64,000 nt of DNA from an uncultured Collinsella sp. (GTDB lineage Bacteria > Actinomycetota > Coriobacteriia > Coriobacteriales > Coriobacteriaceae). How positions within the stretch are numbered: the first letter of the stretch is position 1; the number at the start of each line of letters is the position of its first letter. The DNA is taken from the NCBI GenBank assembly GCA_902496945.1, contig CABVDE010000003.1, positions 14,833 through 78,832 of the forward strand. The letters run 5' to 3'. Of this stretch, positions 8,419 through 16,264 are shown piece after piece. Below the pieces are notes generated by a model. That model made no database searches. It saw only the letters and a list, made by a program, of their open reading frames with translations, and had not been told where the DNA came from. The translations under genes were made by a program, and so were the position numbers.

Positions 8419-8450
8419 AGGGGCTCCCCCGTTAAAGAACGGGGGAGCCC
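8419..8450. terminator. Strong hairpin at the 3' end of the manA remnant
   Basis: AGGGGCTCCCCCGTT is mirrored by AACGGGGGAGCCCCT around a short AAAG loop. No good T-run follows on either strand, but its position fits the end of the minus-strand manA remnant. Confidence 0.5.
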
Positions 8451-8478
8451 CTTGTGGCGTTTGGATTGTTGTTGCGGC

Positions 8479-8868
8479 CTAGAGGTGACTGATAATCAGT
8501 TCCATGTTGCCCTCGAGCCCGATCTTGTCTAGGCTGCCGTTCTCGTGCTCGGCGGCGTACTCGTCGTTGGGGTGGATCTGGATCGACGGGTCGTCCTTGG
8601 CGTCAAGAATCTTAATGAGCAGCGGAAACTCCTTGCCCTCGCAGTTGCCAAAGAGCTCGCGGTGCTCGGCCCACAGCCACGACAGCGTGTGGCCGGCATA
8701 CGGGCCCTCCGCAATCTGGCAGTCGCCGTTGGGATGTGCAGAGATCGCCCAGCACTCGCCGATGGGCCCCTCGGGGATGTCGTAGCCAAAGACCGTCTCT
8801 AGCTGACGACCGCCTCAGATCTTTTTGTGGAAGATAGGCGTGAGTTTAATCAAATCGGACATGTACAT
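8479..8868 (-). pseudogene. manA: Decayed mannose-6-phosphate isomerase (internal stop plus deletion)
   Basis: Read on the minus strand this is clearly the N-terminal part of class I phosphomannose isomerase: MSDLIKLTPIFHKKI, stop, GGRQLETVFGYDIPEGP, GECWAISAHPNGDCQ and FPLLIKILDAKDD with the metal-binding SIQIHPNDEY. Two lesions are visible. A TGA at 8815-8817 stands where the family has the Trp of IWGG. After ENGSLDKIG the sequence jumps to a C-terminal-like end (GNMELIISHL) and a TAG, so about two thirds of the gene is missing. The intact enzyme interconverts mannose-6-phosphate and fructose-6-phosphate. The neighbouring GntR gene may once have controlled it. Confidence 0.85.
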
Positions 8869-8934
8869 ACCCCCATCAGGTTGTGCGGGCGTCGCGCAAA
8901 ACAGCTCAAAACGAGCGCCCGGTGGATTACAAAA

Positions 8935-9654
8935 CTAGGCCAGCGTCACGTTGTGCAGCTCAAAGCGGTCGCCAACGTTGCGCGAGATCGAATACTCAAA
9001 CGCGGTGCCGCTATCTAAAAAACCAATCTGATTGAGCTCGAGCAGGGGAGAGTCGGGCTTGGTATCCAAGCGCTTGGCCTCTTCCTCGGTTGCCGTCACG
9101 GCACGGATGATGCGGTGGAAGCTCGAGATCTTAAGCCCGCATTGCTCGCGGATGAAGCTGTAGACCGATCCGTACAGGTCCTTTTTCCTAAGACCCGGAA
9201 TCACCTCGAGCGGCATGTAGGTATACTCGATAACGATGGGCAGACCATCGACCTCGCGCACACGCACAATGTGATAGGCAAAGTCGTCTTCGGCTATTCC
9301 CAATTGAGTTGCAACCTCTGCCGGCGGATTGACGATCGAGAAATCGTAGACCACCGAGGCCACCTTCTCCCCGCGGTGTTCATACGAAAAGCCTTGAGCG
9401 CGGTCGTTCTTGCCCTGGAAAAACGCTTTGCCGGGAAGCCCCGCCGTGTCCTTGACGTAGGTGCCCGATCCGCGACGGCTGGTGACAAGACCTTCCTCGG
9501 TAAGCTGCTCAATCGCCCGCTTGACGGTGATTTTGGAAACGCTATACAACTCGCAGAACTCAACGACGGTGGGCAGTTTGTCGCCTGGTTTCAGAGCGCC
9601 GTCCTCGATGCTTCGACGGATATCTGCAGCTATCGATTCGTATTTGGGAATCAT
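8935..9654 (-). CDS. GntR-family (HutC/UTRA) transcriptional regulator
   Basis: A 239-aa regulator. The N-terminal winged helix-turn-helix is PKYESIAADIRRSIEDGALKPGDKLPT through SKITVKRAIEQLTEEGLVTSRRGSGTYV (residues 3-67). A C-terminal UTRA sugar-phosphate-sensing domain follows (about 90-235). It has a good ribosome-binding site (AAAGGGGG) and a clean inverted repeat 22 bp upstream that probably serves autoregulation. It lies next to the manA remnant on the same strand, so its original target may be partly lost. The effector is unknown, but a phosphosugar is usual for this subfamily. Confidence 0.88.
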   Translation of the reverse strand: MIPKYESIAADIRRSIEDGALKPGDKLPTVVEFCELYSVSKITVKRAIEQLTEEGLVTSRRGSGTYVKDTAGLPGKAFFQGKNDRAQGFSYEHRGEKVASVVYDFSIVNPPAEVATQLGIAEDDFAYHIVRVREVDGLPIVIEYTYMPLEVIPGLRKKDLYGSVYSFIREQCGLKISSFHRIIRAVTATEEEAKRLDTKPDSPLLELNQIGFLDSGTAFEYSISRNVGDRFELHNVTLA

Positions 9655-9675
9655 GGAACCCCCTTTCTGGCTTGA

Positions 9676-9701
9676 TTGACTATAAAAGAAAGTATAGTCA
9701 A
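9676..9701 (-). promoter_or_regulatory. Inverted-repeat operator upstream of the GntR gene
   Basis: TTGACTATA (9676-9684) is mirrored by TATAGTCAA (9693-9701) with 8 bp between. The site begins 22 bp upstream of the GntR start, a typical position for autorepression. Confidence 0.65.
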
Positions 9702-9994
9702 CGCCTAAGTACCCCTATTGCGTTCTTGAAAAGTCCGAGAAGGATAATACTAAGAGCCGCTCTGCATATAAAACTAGAGCGCTCTAAACGGATATACATA
9801 CGAATAATGGAGCATTGAACAAATTGATTGGTCCGCGGACGGGGGCGAGTTGTTTTGCCACCCAGCGAACCTAATTTCATGTTTTACATTCCCCGGATAA
9901 AACCTGCCAAAACAAACCTGTCCCTTTTTGGCAGGTTTTCGCTTTGGGAGCGGTACCATATAAGGCAATGTTTAAACGAGAAAGGTGGGCTCCC
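9702..9994. other. Intergenic region upstream of glucokinase
   Basis: An AT-richer stretch with no credible gene. It contains the hairpin at 9899-9939, then the leader of the glucokinase gene. Confidence 0.5.
9899..9939. terminator. Bidirectional-looking terminator hairpin upstream of glk
   Basis: AAAACCTGCCAAAA (9899-9912) pairs perfectly with TTTTGGCAGGTTTT (9926-9939), giving T-runs on both strands. Because it precedes glk by 55 bp with no plus-strand gene before it, it may be an attenuator. Confidence 0.65.
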
Positions 9995-10948
9995 ATGGAA
10001 CCTAAGCAGTACTACATCGGCATCGACGTCGGCGGCACTTCGGTCAAGGAGGGCCTGTTCGACGAGGACGGCAACCTGCTGGCCAAGGCCAGCGTGCCCA
10101 CGCCTCCCATCGTTGACGCCGCGGGCTTTGCCGCGGTGACCGGCGCTATCGACCAGGTTGTAGCCAAGGCCCAGATTCCGCGCGCCTTTGTGGCGGGCAT
10201 TGGCCTGGCCGTTCCGTGCCCCATCCCGGCATCGGGCGATGCCAAGGTCAAGGCCAACATTGCCATTAACCTGCCCGAGCTGAGGATCGCCATTCAGGAG
10301 CACTGCCCCGATGCGGTCGTTAAGTACGAGAATGACGCTAACGCCGCTGCCATGGGCGAGGCCTGGCTCGGTTCTGCCAAGGGCGTGCAGAACGTGGTGA
10401 TGGTTACGATCGGCACCGGCGTAGGCGGCGGCGTTATCGTTAACGGCGACGTTGTGTCGGGCGTTGTGGGTGCCGGCGGCGAGATTGGCCACATGTGCCT
10501 GAATCCGGTCGAGGAACGCACCTGCGGCTGCGGCGGCCATGGCCACCTTGAGCAGTATTCCAGTGCCACCGGCGTGGTGAGCAACTATCTGGCCGAGTGC
10601 AAGGCCGCGGGCGTCGAGCCCCTCGAGCTCACCGGTCCTTCCGATTCCCGCACCGTGTTCCAGGCCTGTCGAGAGGGCGACAAGCTCGCGCTGGCCGCGG
10701 CCGACACCATGGCCGATTACCTCGGCCGCGCACTGGCGCTCATCGCTAACGTGGTCGACCCCGAGATGTTCCTGATCGGCGGCGGCGCCTCCGCCTCGGC
10801 CGATGTCTACCTTGACGCGGTTCGTGAGCACTTTAAGCAGTACGCGCTTTCCGCCTCGCGCGAGACGCCCATCGAGGTCGCCTCGCTCGGCAACGATGCC
10901 GGCATCATCGGCGCCGCTTACGTGGCCCTGCGCGCTGCCGGTAAATAG
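9995..10948 (+). CDS. glk: Glucokinase, ROK family
   Basis: A 317-aa ROK sugar kinase that phosphorylates glucose with ATP. YIGIDVGGTSVKEGLFD gives the phosphate-binding loop, ENDANAAAMGEAWLGSAKG and TIGTGVGGGVIVNG follow the family pattern, and GAGGEIGHM lies next to the zinc site. The usual zinc motif CxCGxxGCxE reads CGCGGHGHLE here, so the third cysteine is replaced by histidine, which can still bind zinc. The ATG at 9995 has AAAGGTGG upstream; the in-frame ATG at 9968 is less well placed. It probably supplies glucose-6-phosphate from non-PTS glucose. Confidence 0.9.
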   Translation: MEPKQYYIGIDVGGTSVKEGLFDEDGNLLAKASVPTPPIVDAAGFAAVTGAIDQVVAKAQIPRAFVAGIGLAVPCPIPASGDAKVKANIAINLPELRIAIQEHCPDAVVKYENDANAAAMGEAWLGSAKGVQNVVMVTIGTGVGGGVIVNGDVVSGVVGAGGEIGHMCLNPVEERTCGCGGHGHLEQYSSATGVVSNYLAECKAAGVEPLELTGPSDSRTVFQACREGDKLALAAADTMADYLGRALALIANVVDPEMFLIGGGASASADVYLDAVREHFKQYALSASRETPIEVASLGNDAGIIGAAYVALRAAGK

Positions 10949-11036
10949 CTGGTGCAAGGGGGCAGGCTACTTTGCACCAACATGGTGCAAAAGGGACAGC
11001 CTTGGCCCCCATGCCTGCCCCAAAATATGCCGTGGC
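10949..11036. repeat. Second copy of the TTTGCA-ACATGGTGCA palindromic repeat
   Basis: TTTGCACC-AACAT-GGTGCAAA forms a perfect 8-bp-stem hairpin (about 10970-10990), nested in a larger imperfect palindrome (GGGGGCAGGCT / AGCCTTGGCCCCC). The core matches the element at 4991-5057. It may also terminate glk. Confidence 0.6.
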
Positions 11037-11112
11037 CCTTCCGTCCCCAAGCCTCGGCGTCAGCGTGCTACCATAGCTACGTCCAAGTACACATATCAAG
11101 TGGAGGATATCC

Positions 11113-12036
11113 ATGGCAAACGTTCTTGTCTTTGGTCACCAGAACCCCGATAACGACGCCATCATGAGCGCCGTCGTCCTGTCCCAGCTGCTCAACCAGG
11201 TTGAGTATGCCGGCAACACCTACGAGACCTGCGCTCTGGGCCAGCTTCCGGCCGAGTCCGCCAAGCTGCTCGCCGACGCCGGCATCGCCGAGCCCCGCGT
11301 GATCGAGTCCGTCGAGGCCGGTCAGCTCGTCGTCCTCACCGACCACAACGAGTCTGCCCAGTCCGTCGCCGGTCTTAAGGACGCCACGGTCTTTGGCGTC
11401 GTCGACCATCACCGCATCGGCGACTTCGAGACCGCCGGTCCGCTGCACTACATCTGTCTGCCCTGGGGTTCCAGCTGCACCATTGTCACCAAGCTCGCCG
11501 GCGTGCTCGGCGTTGAGCTTTCCGACGTCCAGGCCAAGCTGCTGCTCTCGGCCATGATGACCGATACGCTCATGCTCAAGAGCCCCACCACCACCGATGT
11601 CGACCGCGCTGTCGCTGCCAAGCTCGGCGAGCAGGTGGGCGTCGACCCGGTCAAGTTTGGCATGGAGGTTTTCCTCACCCGTCCGTCCGGCTCCTTCACC
11701 GCAGCCGAGATGGTCGGCAACGACATCAAGATGTTCGAGCCTGCTGGCAAGAAGCTGCTTATCGGCCAGTACGAGACCGTCGACAAGAGCCGCGCGCTCG
11801 GCATGATCGACGAGATCCGCGAGGCCATGCGCGCCTACGCCGCCGAGAAGGGCGCCGACGGTATTGTCTTGTGCATCACCGACATCATGGAGGAGGGCTC
11901 GCAGGTCCTGCTCGAGGGCGAGACCGAGGCTGCTCAGAAGGGCCTGGGCATTGCCGACGAGCACGACGGCGTCTGGATGCCGGGCGTCCTCTCCCGTAAG
12001 AAGCAGGTCGCTGCCCCCATCATGGCCGCCTGCTAG
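11113..12036 (+). CDS. ppaC: Manganese-dependent inorganic pyrophosphatase (family II, DHH)
   Basis: Hydrolyses pyrophosphate released by biosynthetic reactions. The 307-aa protein has the family II metal ligands: GHQNPDND (His9, Asp13, Asp15), TDHNE (Asp77) and the DHH motif VVDHHRIGDFE (Asp98-His99-His100). The C-terminal DHHA2 substrate loop is SRKKQV. Start ATG is preceded by GGAGGAT. It is transcribed alone and followed by a strong terminator. No CBS-domain insertion is present, so it is the short, unregulated form. Confidence 0.95.
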   Translation: MANVLVFGHQNPDNDAIMSAVVLSQLLNQVEYAGNTYETCALGQLPAESAKLLADAGIAEPRVIESVEAGQLVVLTDHNESAQSVAGLKDATVFGVVDHHRIGDFETAGPLHYICLPWGSSCTIVTKLAGVLGVELSDVQAKLLLSAMMTDTLMLKSPTTTDVDRAVAAKLGEQVGVDPVKFGMEVFLTRPSGSFTAAEMVGNDIKMFEPAGKKLLIGQYETVDKSRALGMIDEIREAMRAYAAEKGADGIVLCITDIMEEGSQVLLEGETEAAQKGLGIADEHDGVWMPGVLSRKKQVAAPIMAAC

Positions 12037-12056
12037 GTTCTTTTGACCTAACACCG

Positions 12057-12094
12057 ACGACCGGACCGCGGACGCCCCGCGCTCCGGTCGTTTT
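12057..12094 (+). terminator. Intrinsic terminator of ppaC
   Basis: ACGACCGGACCGCGG (12057-12071) pairs with CCGCGCTCCGGTCGT (12077-12091) with one mismatch, followed by TTTTCTGT. Confidence 0.85.
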
Positions 12095-12235
12095 CTGTGC
12101 ACGGGATCGTGTTGTCTATTGGACAGGGACGCCCGTGCCGTTGAGCAAATAATGTTCAACCTGTGGTTCCGCTTTTCGGCCGCGCCCGCGCGCTTATCGA
12201 GCAGGGTAGGCTAGATGCAAGCGTAATACATTAGA

Positions 12236-12290
12236 GCGCGGCGCCGCCATTTGGGCGGGCCGTGCTTTTTTAAGACGGGAGCCTTCCCGT
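12236..12290 (+). promoter_or_regulatory. Terminator-like hairpin in the nhaA leader
   Basis: GCGCGGCGCCGCC pairs with GGCGGGCCGTGC around ATTTG and is followed by six T residues (12266-12271), about 34 bp before the nhaA start. A second small hairpin, ACGGGA-TCCCGT (about 12274-12290), sits just before the ribosome-binding site. With ppaC already terminated at 12094, this is best explained as an attenuator controlling nhaA. What it senses is not visible. Confidence 0.55.
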
Positions 12291-12304
12291 GAAAGGAGCC
12301 GCCC

Positions 12305-13663
12305 ATGGCAGCACCCGAGCAGCTGTTCAACGACCGTGAGCGCAAGCGTTTTGAGCGCCACGACATTTGGGAGTGCATTGCCGAGAACGGCACGATTTCC
12401 GCCGCCGTCATGGTGATCGCCGCCATCGCCGCCGTCATCTGCGCCAACACCGATGTCTACGAGGCCATCCATCACTTTTTGGAGACCCCGCTGTATGTGG
12501 GTCTGGGCAACCTTACGGCCGGTCTTACCGTTGAGCTTTTCGTCAACGACTTCCTCATGGCGATTTTCTTTTTGTTGGTGGGCATTGAGCTTAAGTACGA
12601 GATGACGGTCGGCGAGCTCAAGAACCCGCGCCAGGCCATGCTTCCCATGCTGGCAGCCGTGGGCGGCGTCGTCGTTCCCGCCTGCATCTACCTCATCTTT
12701 AACCATGCCGGTGCGCACAACGGCTGGGCCATCCCCATGGCAACCGACATTGCCTTCGCGCTGGGCGTGCTATCGCTTTTGGGCAACCGCGTGCCCAACG
12801 GCGTGCGCGTGTTCTTCTCGACACTCGCCATCGCCGACGACCTGATCTCTATCGCCGCCATCGCCATCTTCTATGGTCAGAGCCCCAGCCCGTTTTGGCT
12901 GGGCGCCGCCGCGCTCGTGACCTGCACGCTCGTGTGGCTCAACAAGACGCAGCACTACCGCCTTGCCCCGTATACGGTGCTGGGCCTGCTGCTGTGGTTC
13001 TGCATGTTCAAGAGCGGCGTGCACGCTACGCTCGCCGGCGTCATCCTGGCCTTTACCATCCCGGCCAAGTGCGGCGTCAAGCTCGATAGCCTCACCGATT
13101 GGCTGGGCGAGTGCCTGCCGCTGCTCGATGACCGCTACGACGACGAGGCGCACATCCTGGGCCAGCATGACTTTACCGTCTCGACCACCAAGGTCGAGCG
13201 CGTCATGCACCGCGTGACCCCGCCGCTCATCCGCATGGAGCGCCTGATTTCCACGCCGGTCAACTTTGTGATCCTGCCGATTTTCGCGTTCGTGAACGCA
13301 CAGGTTCGCCTGGTGGGCGTGGACATGAGCACACTGCTCACCGATCCGGTGACGCTCGGTGTGTACTTTGGCATGCTGCTGGGTAAGCCGATTGGCATCT
13401 TTGGCATGACGTTCGCGCTGGTCAAGCTTAAGATTTCCGAGCTGCCGCACAACGTCAACTGGCATATGGTCGCCGGTGTGGGCATTCTGGGCGGTATCGG
13501 CTTTACCATGTCGATTCTCATCAGCGGCCTCGCCTTCCCGACGGCTCAGTTCGAGGTTCTGGCTGCCAAGGCCGCCATCCTTGCCGGTTCTGTCACCGCC
13601 GCCGTGCTCGGCATGATCTACATGAGCGTGGCCTGTAAACACCCCGCGCCCAAGGACGAGTAA
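12305..13663 (+). CDS. nhaA: Na+/H+ antiporter NhaA
   Basis: Membrane antiporter that expels sodium in exchange for protons. Family motifs are VNDFLMAIFFLLVGIELKYE, GWAIPMATDIAFALGVLSLLGNRVP (Asp148) and LAIADDLISI (Asp178-Asp179). These aspartates match E. coli NhaA Asp133, Asp163 and Asp164. The 452-aa length exceeds the usual 390-430 because of a hydrophilic loop (about residues 265-310, rich in Asp, Glu and His) and an N-terminal extension. Start ATG has AAAGGAG upstream. It is a single-gene unit with a terminator-like hairpin in its leader. Confidence 0.93.
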   Translation: MAAPEQLFNDRERKRFERHDIWECIAENGTISAAVMVIAAIAAVICANTDVYEAIHHFLETPLYVGLGNLTAGLTVELFVNDFLMAIFFLLVGIELKYEMTVGELKNPRQAMLPMLAAVGGVVVPACIYLIFNHAGAHNGWAIPMATDIAFALGVLSLLGNRVPNGVRVFFSTLAIADDLISIAAIAIFYGQSPSPFWLGAAALVTCTLVWLNKTQHYRLAPYTVLGLLLWFCMFKSGVHATLAGVILAFTIPAKCGVKLDSLTDWLGECLPLLDDRYDDEAHILGQHDFTVSTTKVERVMHRVTPPLIRMERLISTPVNFVILPIFAFVNAQVRLVGVDMSTLLTDPVTLGVYFGMLLGKPIGIFGMTFALVKLKISELPHNVNWHMVAGVGILGGIGFTMSILISGLAFPTAQFEVLAAKAAILAGSVTAAVLGMIYMSVACKHPAPKDE

Positions 13664-13748
13664 AAACTCGAAAAAAGACGCCAGAACCGGTTTGGATGCG
13701 TTCGAAACTCGGATCCGGGCGCTACTGGCCCCCTGCCAGATACCCCCG
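13664..13748. other. Short gap after nhaA
   Basis: No gene seen. It is followed directly by the MITE-like element, whose left hairpin probably also serves as the nhaA terminator. Confidence 0.5.
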
Positions 13749-13975
13749 TGGTCAAAAAACGCCGTTTGTGAGTACTGTCACAAACGGCGTTTCATTTTAG
13801 GTGTGGAAAATAATGAACAAAGTTATAAGAACTGTACGTTAATGAGTGACCATTGACTTCCAATTTGGCGCTAGCTGACGGTGATTAGGGAATTTCAAGT
13901 CCAGTTTTGCCGATTATGGCCAAGAATCGCTGCTACTAAAAAGGTAACAGTACTCATATTTGCCCTTTTTTGGCC
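13749..13975. mobile_element. MITE-like element, copy 1 (about 227 bp)
   Basis: The left end reads TGGTCAAAAAACG then GTGAGTACTGTCAC. The right end, read on the other strand, gives GGCCAAAAAAGGGCAAAT then ATGAGTACTGTTACC. These are imperfect terminal inverted repeats that share the GAGTACTGT core. The left repeat contains a perfect 15-bp hairpin (13757-13771 with 13778-13792). The interior (AATAATGAACAAAG) is AT-rich, non-coding, and resembles the interior of the second copy at 28330. Confidence 0.65.
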
Positions 13976-14036
13976 GCAAGCCCTAAAACAAGCCTCGCCA
14001 GGGTCAGGAAACGGGCCAAATCGTCGGCCTCGAGGC

Positions 14037-14291
14037 CTATTCCACCGTTCCGTAGACGGCGCCCCAGCCGTGGGCGGCCAAGGCGGAGTTGAGCTGGTCG
14101 CAGAGTGACTGGCGGTCGTAATAGCCGGGCGGTAGCAGGTTGACGATTTCCATGAGATCGGGTGCCAGGTCCAAGATTTCGGCCTGTACGATCAGATCCA
14201 GGCGGTCGATGGCGTGGTGGTCGTAAAACAGCCCGTCGACCAGGCACTGCAGGTCGCCGAATTCCTCGGCCTGGAACGATCCGTACTCCAT
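14037..14291 (-). CDS. Conserved small acidic protein, unknown function
   Basis: An 84-aa acidic protein starting MEYGSFQAEEFGDLQCLVDGLFYDHHAIDR and ending GWGAVYGTVE. The start is the ATG at 14291, which has AAGGAGG upstream; the longer frame to 14342 does not. It is predicted soluble, with no signal peptide, membrane segment or known motif. Codon use and the ribosome-binding site support a real gene. It is divergent from the aminotransferase gene. I do not recognise it. Confidence 0.7.
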   Translation of the reverse strand: MEYGSFQAEEFGDLQCLVDGLFYDHHAIDRLDLIVQAEILDLAPDLMEIVNLLPPGYYDRQSLCDQLNSALAAHGWGAVYGTVE

Positions 14292-14440
14292 AGTGCCTCC
14301 TTGGGCGCCCCGCGCCGGCATGCGCGGCGATTCGTAATTCATTGCGATGGACTTAATCTATCACGGCTTCATAACGTTGCGGCGGTGGCGGTCTATACTT
14401 AGACGAACTGCAACGTACCGCTTCGCGAAAGGTCGCACCC

Positions 14441-15745
14441 ATGCAGACGATCTACCAGAAGATGGAAACCACCGAACTCGACGCTGCCATCGAGGCGCTC
14501 AAGGCCGAGGTCGCCGAGGTCAAGGCCAAGGGCCTGGCGCTCGACATGGCCCGCGGCAAGCCGTCGCCCGCTCAGGTGGACATCTCGCGCCCCATGCTCG
14601 ATATCCTCAACGCCGACGCCGATCTGTACGACGGCAACGTCGATTGCTCCAACTACGGATGCTTCGAGGGCATTCCCTCGGCGCGTAAGCTGGCAGGGGA
14701 GTTCTTGGGCTGCCCCGCCGAGCAGACGCTTGTGCTGGGTTCGTCGAGCCTTTTGATCGAGCACGATATCGCCGGTATGTTCTGGCGCTGCGGTTCGTGC
14801 GGCAGCGAGCCCTGGGACGCCTACGAGGCCGCCCACGACGGCAAGAAGGTCAAGTTCCTGTGCCCCGTTCCCGGCTACGATCGCCACTTTGGCATCACCG
14901 CCGATCTGGGCATCGAGAACGTCCCCGTCGCGATGACCGACAATGGCCCAGACATGGACGAGATCGAGCGTCTCGTTGCCGCCGACGATTCCATCAAGGG
15001 CATCTGGTGCGTGCCCAAGTATTCCAACCCCACGGGCATCACCTTTAGCGAGGACACTGTGCGCCGCCTGGTCGAGATGCCCACGGCCGCGCCCGATTTC
15101 CGCATCTTCTGGGACAACGCCTACTGCGTGCATGACCTATACGACGAGACCGACGAGCTCGCCAACATCTTTGACCTCGCTCGCGCGGTGGGCACCGAGG
15201 ACCGCGTGGTGGCCTTTGCCTCGACGTCCAAAATCACCTTCCCGGGCGCCGGCATCGGCTTTATCGGCGCGAGCCCCGCGGTCATCGCCGAGTTCTCCAA
15301 GCGTCTGAAGGCCGGCCTGATCAGCGCCGACAAGCTCAACCAGCTGCGCCATGTGCGTTTCCTTCCCACCATCGAGGCGGTTAAGGAGCACATGAAAAAG
15401 CATGCCGAGTTCCTGCGCCCGCGCTTTGAGGCCGTCGAGCGCAAGCTCACCGAGGGCCTGGGCGACACGGGCTGTGCCACCTGGACGCATCCCCGCGGCG
15501 GTTACTTTGTGAGCTTCGATGGTCCCGAGGGCTCGGCCCAGAAGGTCGCCGCGCTTTGCGCCGAACTGGGCGTCAAGCTCACGCCGGCCGGTGCCACTTG
15601 GCCCTATGGCAAGGACCCGCGCGACACTAACATCCGCATCGCACCGAGCTATCCCACGGTCGAGGACCTGGAGGCCGCGCTCGACGTGCTGGTGCTGGCC
15701 GTCAAGCTCGTCGCTGCCGAGCTCGCGCGTGCCGAGCGCGCCTAA
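14441..15745 (+). CDS. PLP-dependent aminotransferase, class I (MocR-type Pfam family)
   Basis: A 434-aa fold-type I aminotransferase. It has LDMARGKPSPAQVDIS near residue 30, NYGCFEGIPSARKL, CPVPGYDRHFGI, PKYSNPTGITFS, FWDNAYCVHD and the PLP lysine in STSKITFPGAGIGFIG. This arrangement matches the large Aminotran_MocR family, some members of which act on aspartate; this one has no HTH domain. Substrate is not determined by sequence, though amino-acid/2-oxoglutarate transamination is likely. Start ATG has GAAAGG upstream. It is followed 51 bp later by a STAS-protein gene. Confidence 0.88.
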   Translation: MQTIYQKMETTELDAAIEALKAEVAEVKAKGLALDMARGKPSPAQVDISRPMLDILNADADLYDGNVDCSNYGCFEGIPSARKLAGEFLGCPAEQTLVLGSSSLLIEHDIAGMFWRCGSCGSEPWDAYEAAHDGKKVKFLCPVPGYDRHFGITADLGIENVPVAMTDNGPDMDEIERLVAADDSIKGIWCVPKYSNPTGITFSEDTVRRLVEMPTAAPDFRIFWDNAYCVHDLYDETDELANIFDLARAVGTEDRVVAFASTSKITFPGAGIGFIGASPAVIAEFSKRLKAGLISADKLNQLRHVRFLPTIEAVKEHMKKHAEFLRPRFEAVERKLTEGLGDTGCATWTHPRGGYFVSFDGPEGSAQKVAALCAELGVKLTPAGATWPYGKDPRDTNIRIAPSYPTVEDLEAALDVLVLAVKLVAAELARAERA

Positions 15746-15796
15746 CGCGCGACTTCCCGTACTATCCGCACTTTCGAAACGTAAAGGAGCATATAC

Positions 15797-16111
15797 ATGG
15801 ATTTGGGTATTTCCACCAACCCCACGCCAGAGCTCTACACCATTAAGGTAACCGGCGAGATCGATATCTCTAACGCCGATAGCCTGCGCAATGCCATCGA
15901 CCTGGCGCTCGAGCAGCCCACTGAGGCCGTTGAGCTCGATTTTGCCCAGGTGAGCTACATCGATTCGACGGGCATTGGCGTGCTCGTGGGCGCCGCGCAC
16001 CACGCGGTCGACCACGGCAAGCGCTTTAGCTGCACCAATGTGCAGCCTCCGGTGATGCGCGTGGTTCAGCTGTTGGGTGTTGACCAGGAGATTTCGATCA
16101 CCGCTGCATAA
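15797..16111 (+). CDS. STAS-domain anti-sigma factor antagonist
   Basis: A 104-aa protein made entirely of one STAS domain. The phosphorylatable serine is in YIDSTGIGVLVGA (Ser57), as in SpoIIAA/RsbV. Such proteins bind an anti-sigma kinase when unphosphorylated and so free a sigma factor. No partner kinase or sigma gene is visible nearby. It has a strong ribosome-binding site (AAAGGAG) before the ATG. It could share a transcript with the preceding aminotransferase gene. Confidence 0.9.
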   Translation: MDLGISTNPTPELYTIKVTGEIDISNADSLRNAIDLALEQPTEAVELDFAQVSYIDSTGIGVLVGAAHHAVDHGKRFSCTNVQPPVMRVVQLLGVDQEISITAA

Positions 16112-16264
16112 TTTTTGCCCCCAAAAGGGCGTGCCGTTTGGCATATGTTTATGATGCGCTCGGACGTTTTGGCGTCCGGGCGCTATACTTGACCGAATGA
16201 ATAGACGAGTTCCGGCCGAATGGCGCGGTGCGGGCTCGACTCACATCGAGCCTTGGAGGTATGT

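Larger units (their letters stand above)
8098..8478. other. Intergenic region between pcrA and the manA remnant
   Basis: About 380 bp without a credible gene. It holds the pcrA terminator (8137-8168), a GC-rich hairpin with 10-bp arms CGGAGAGCAC / GTGCTCTCCG (8259-8283), and the strong hairpin at 8419-8450. The remainder resembles decayed sequence and I cannot assign it. Confidence 0.6.

Noticed and set aside
8815..8817. TGA in manA as selenocysteine or a Trp codon
   Set aside because: The position is Trp in the family, no SECIS-like element is evident, all other genes use TGA only as stop, and the gene also carries a large deletion.
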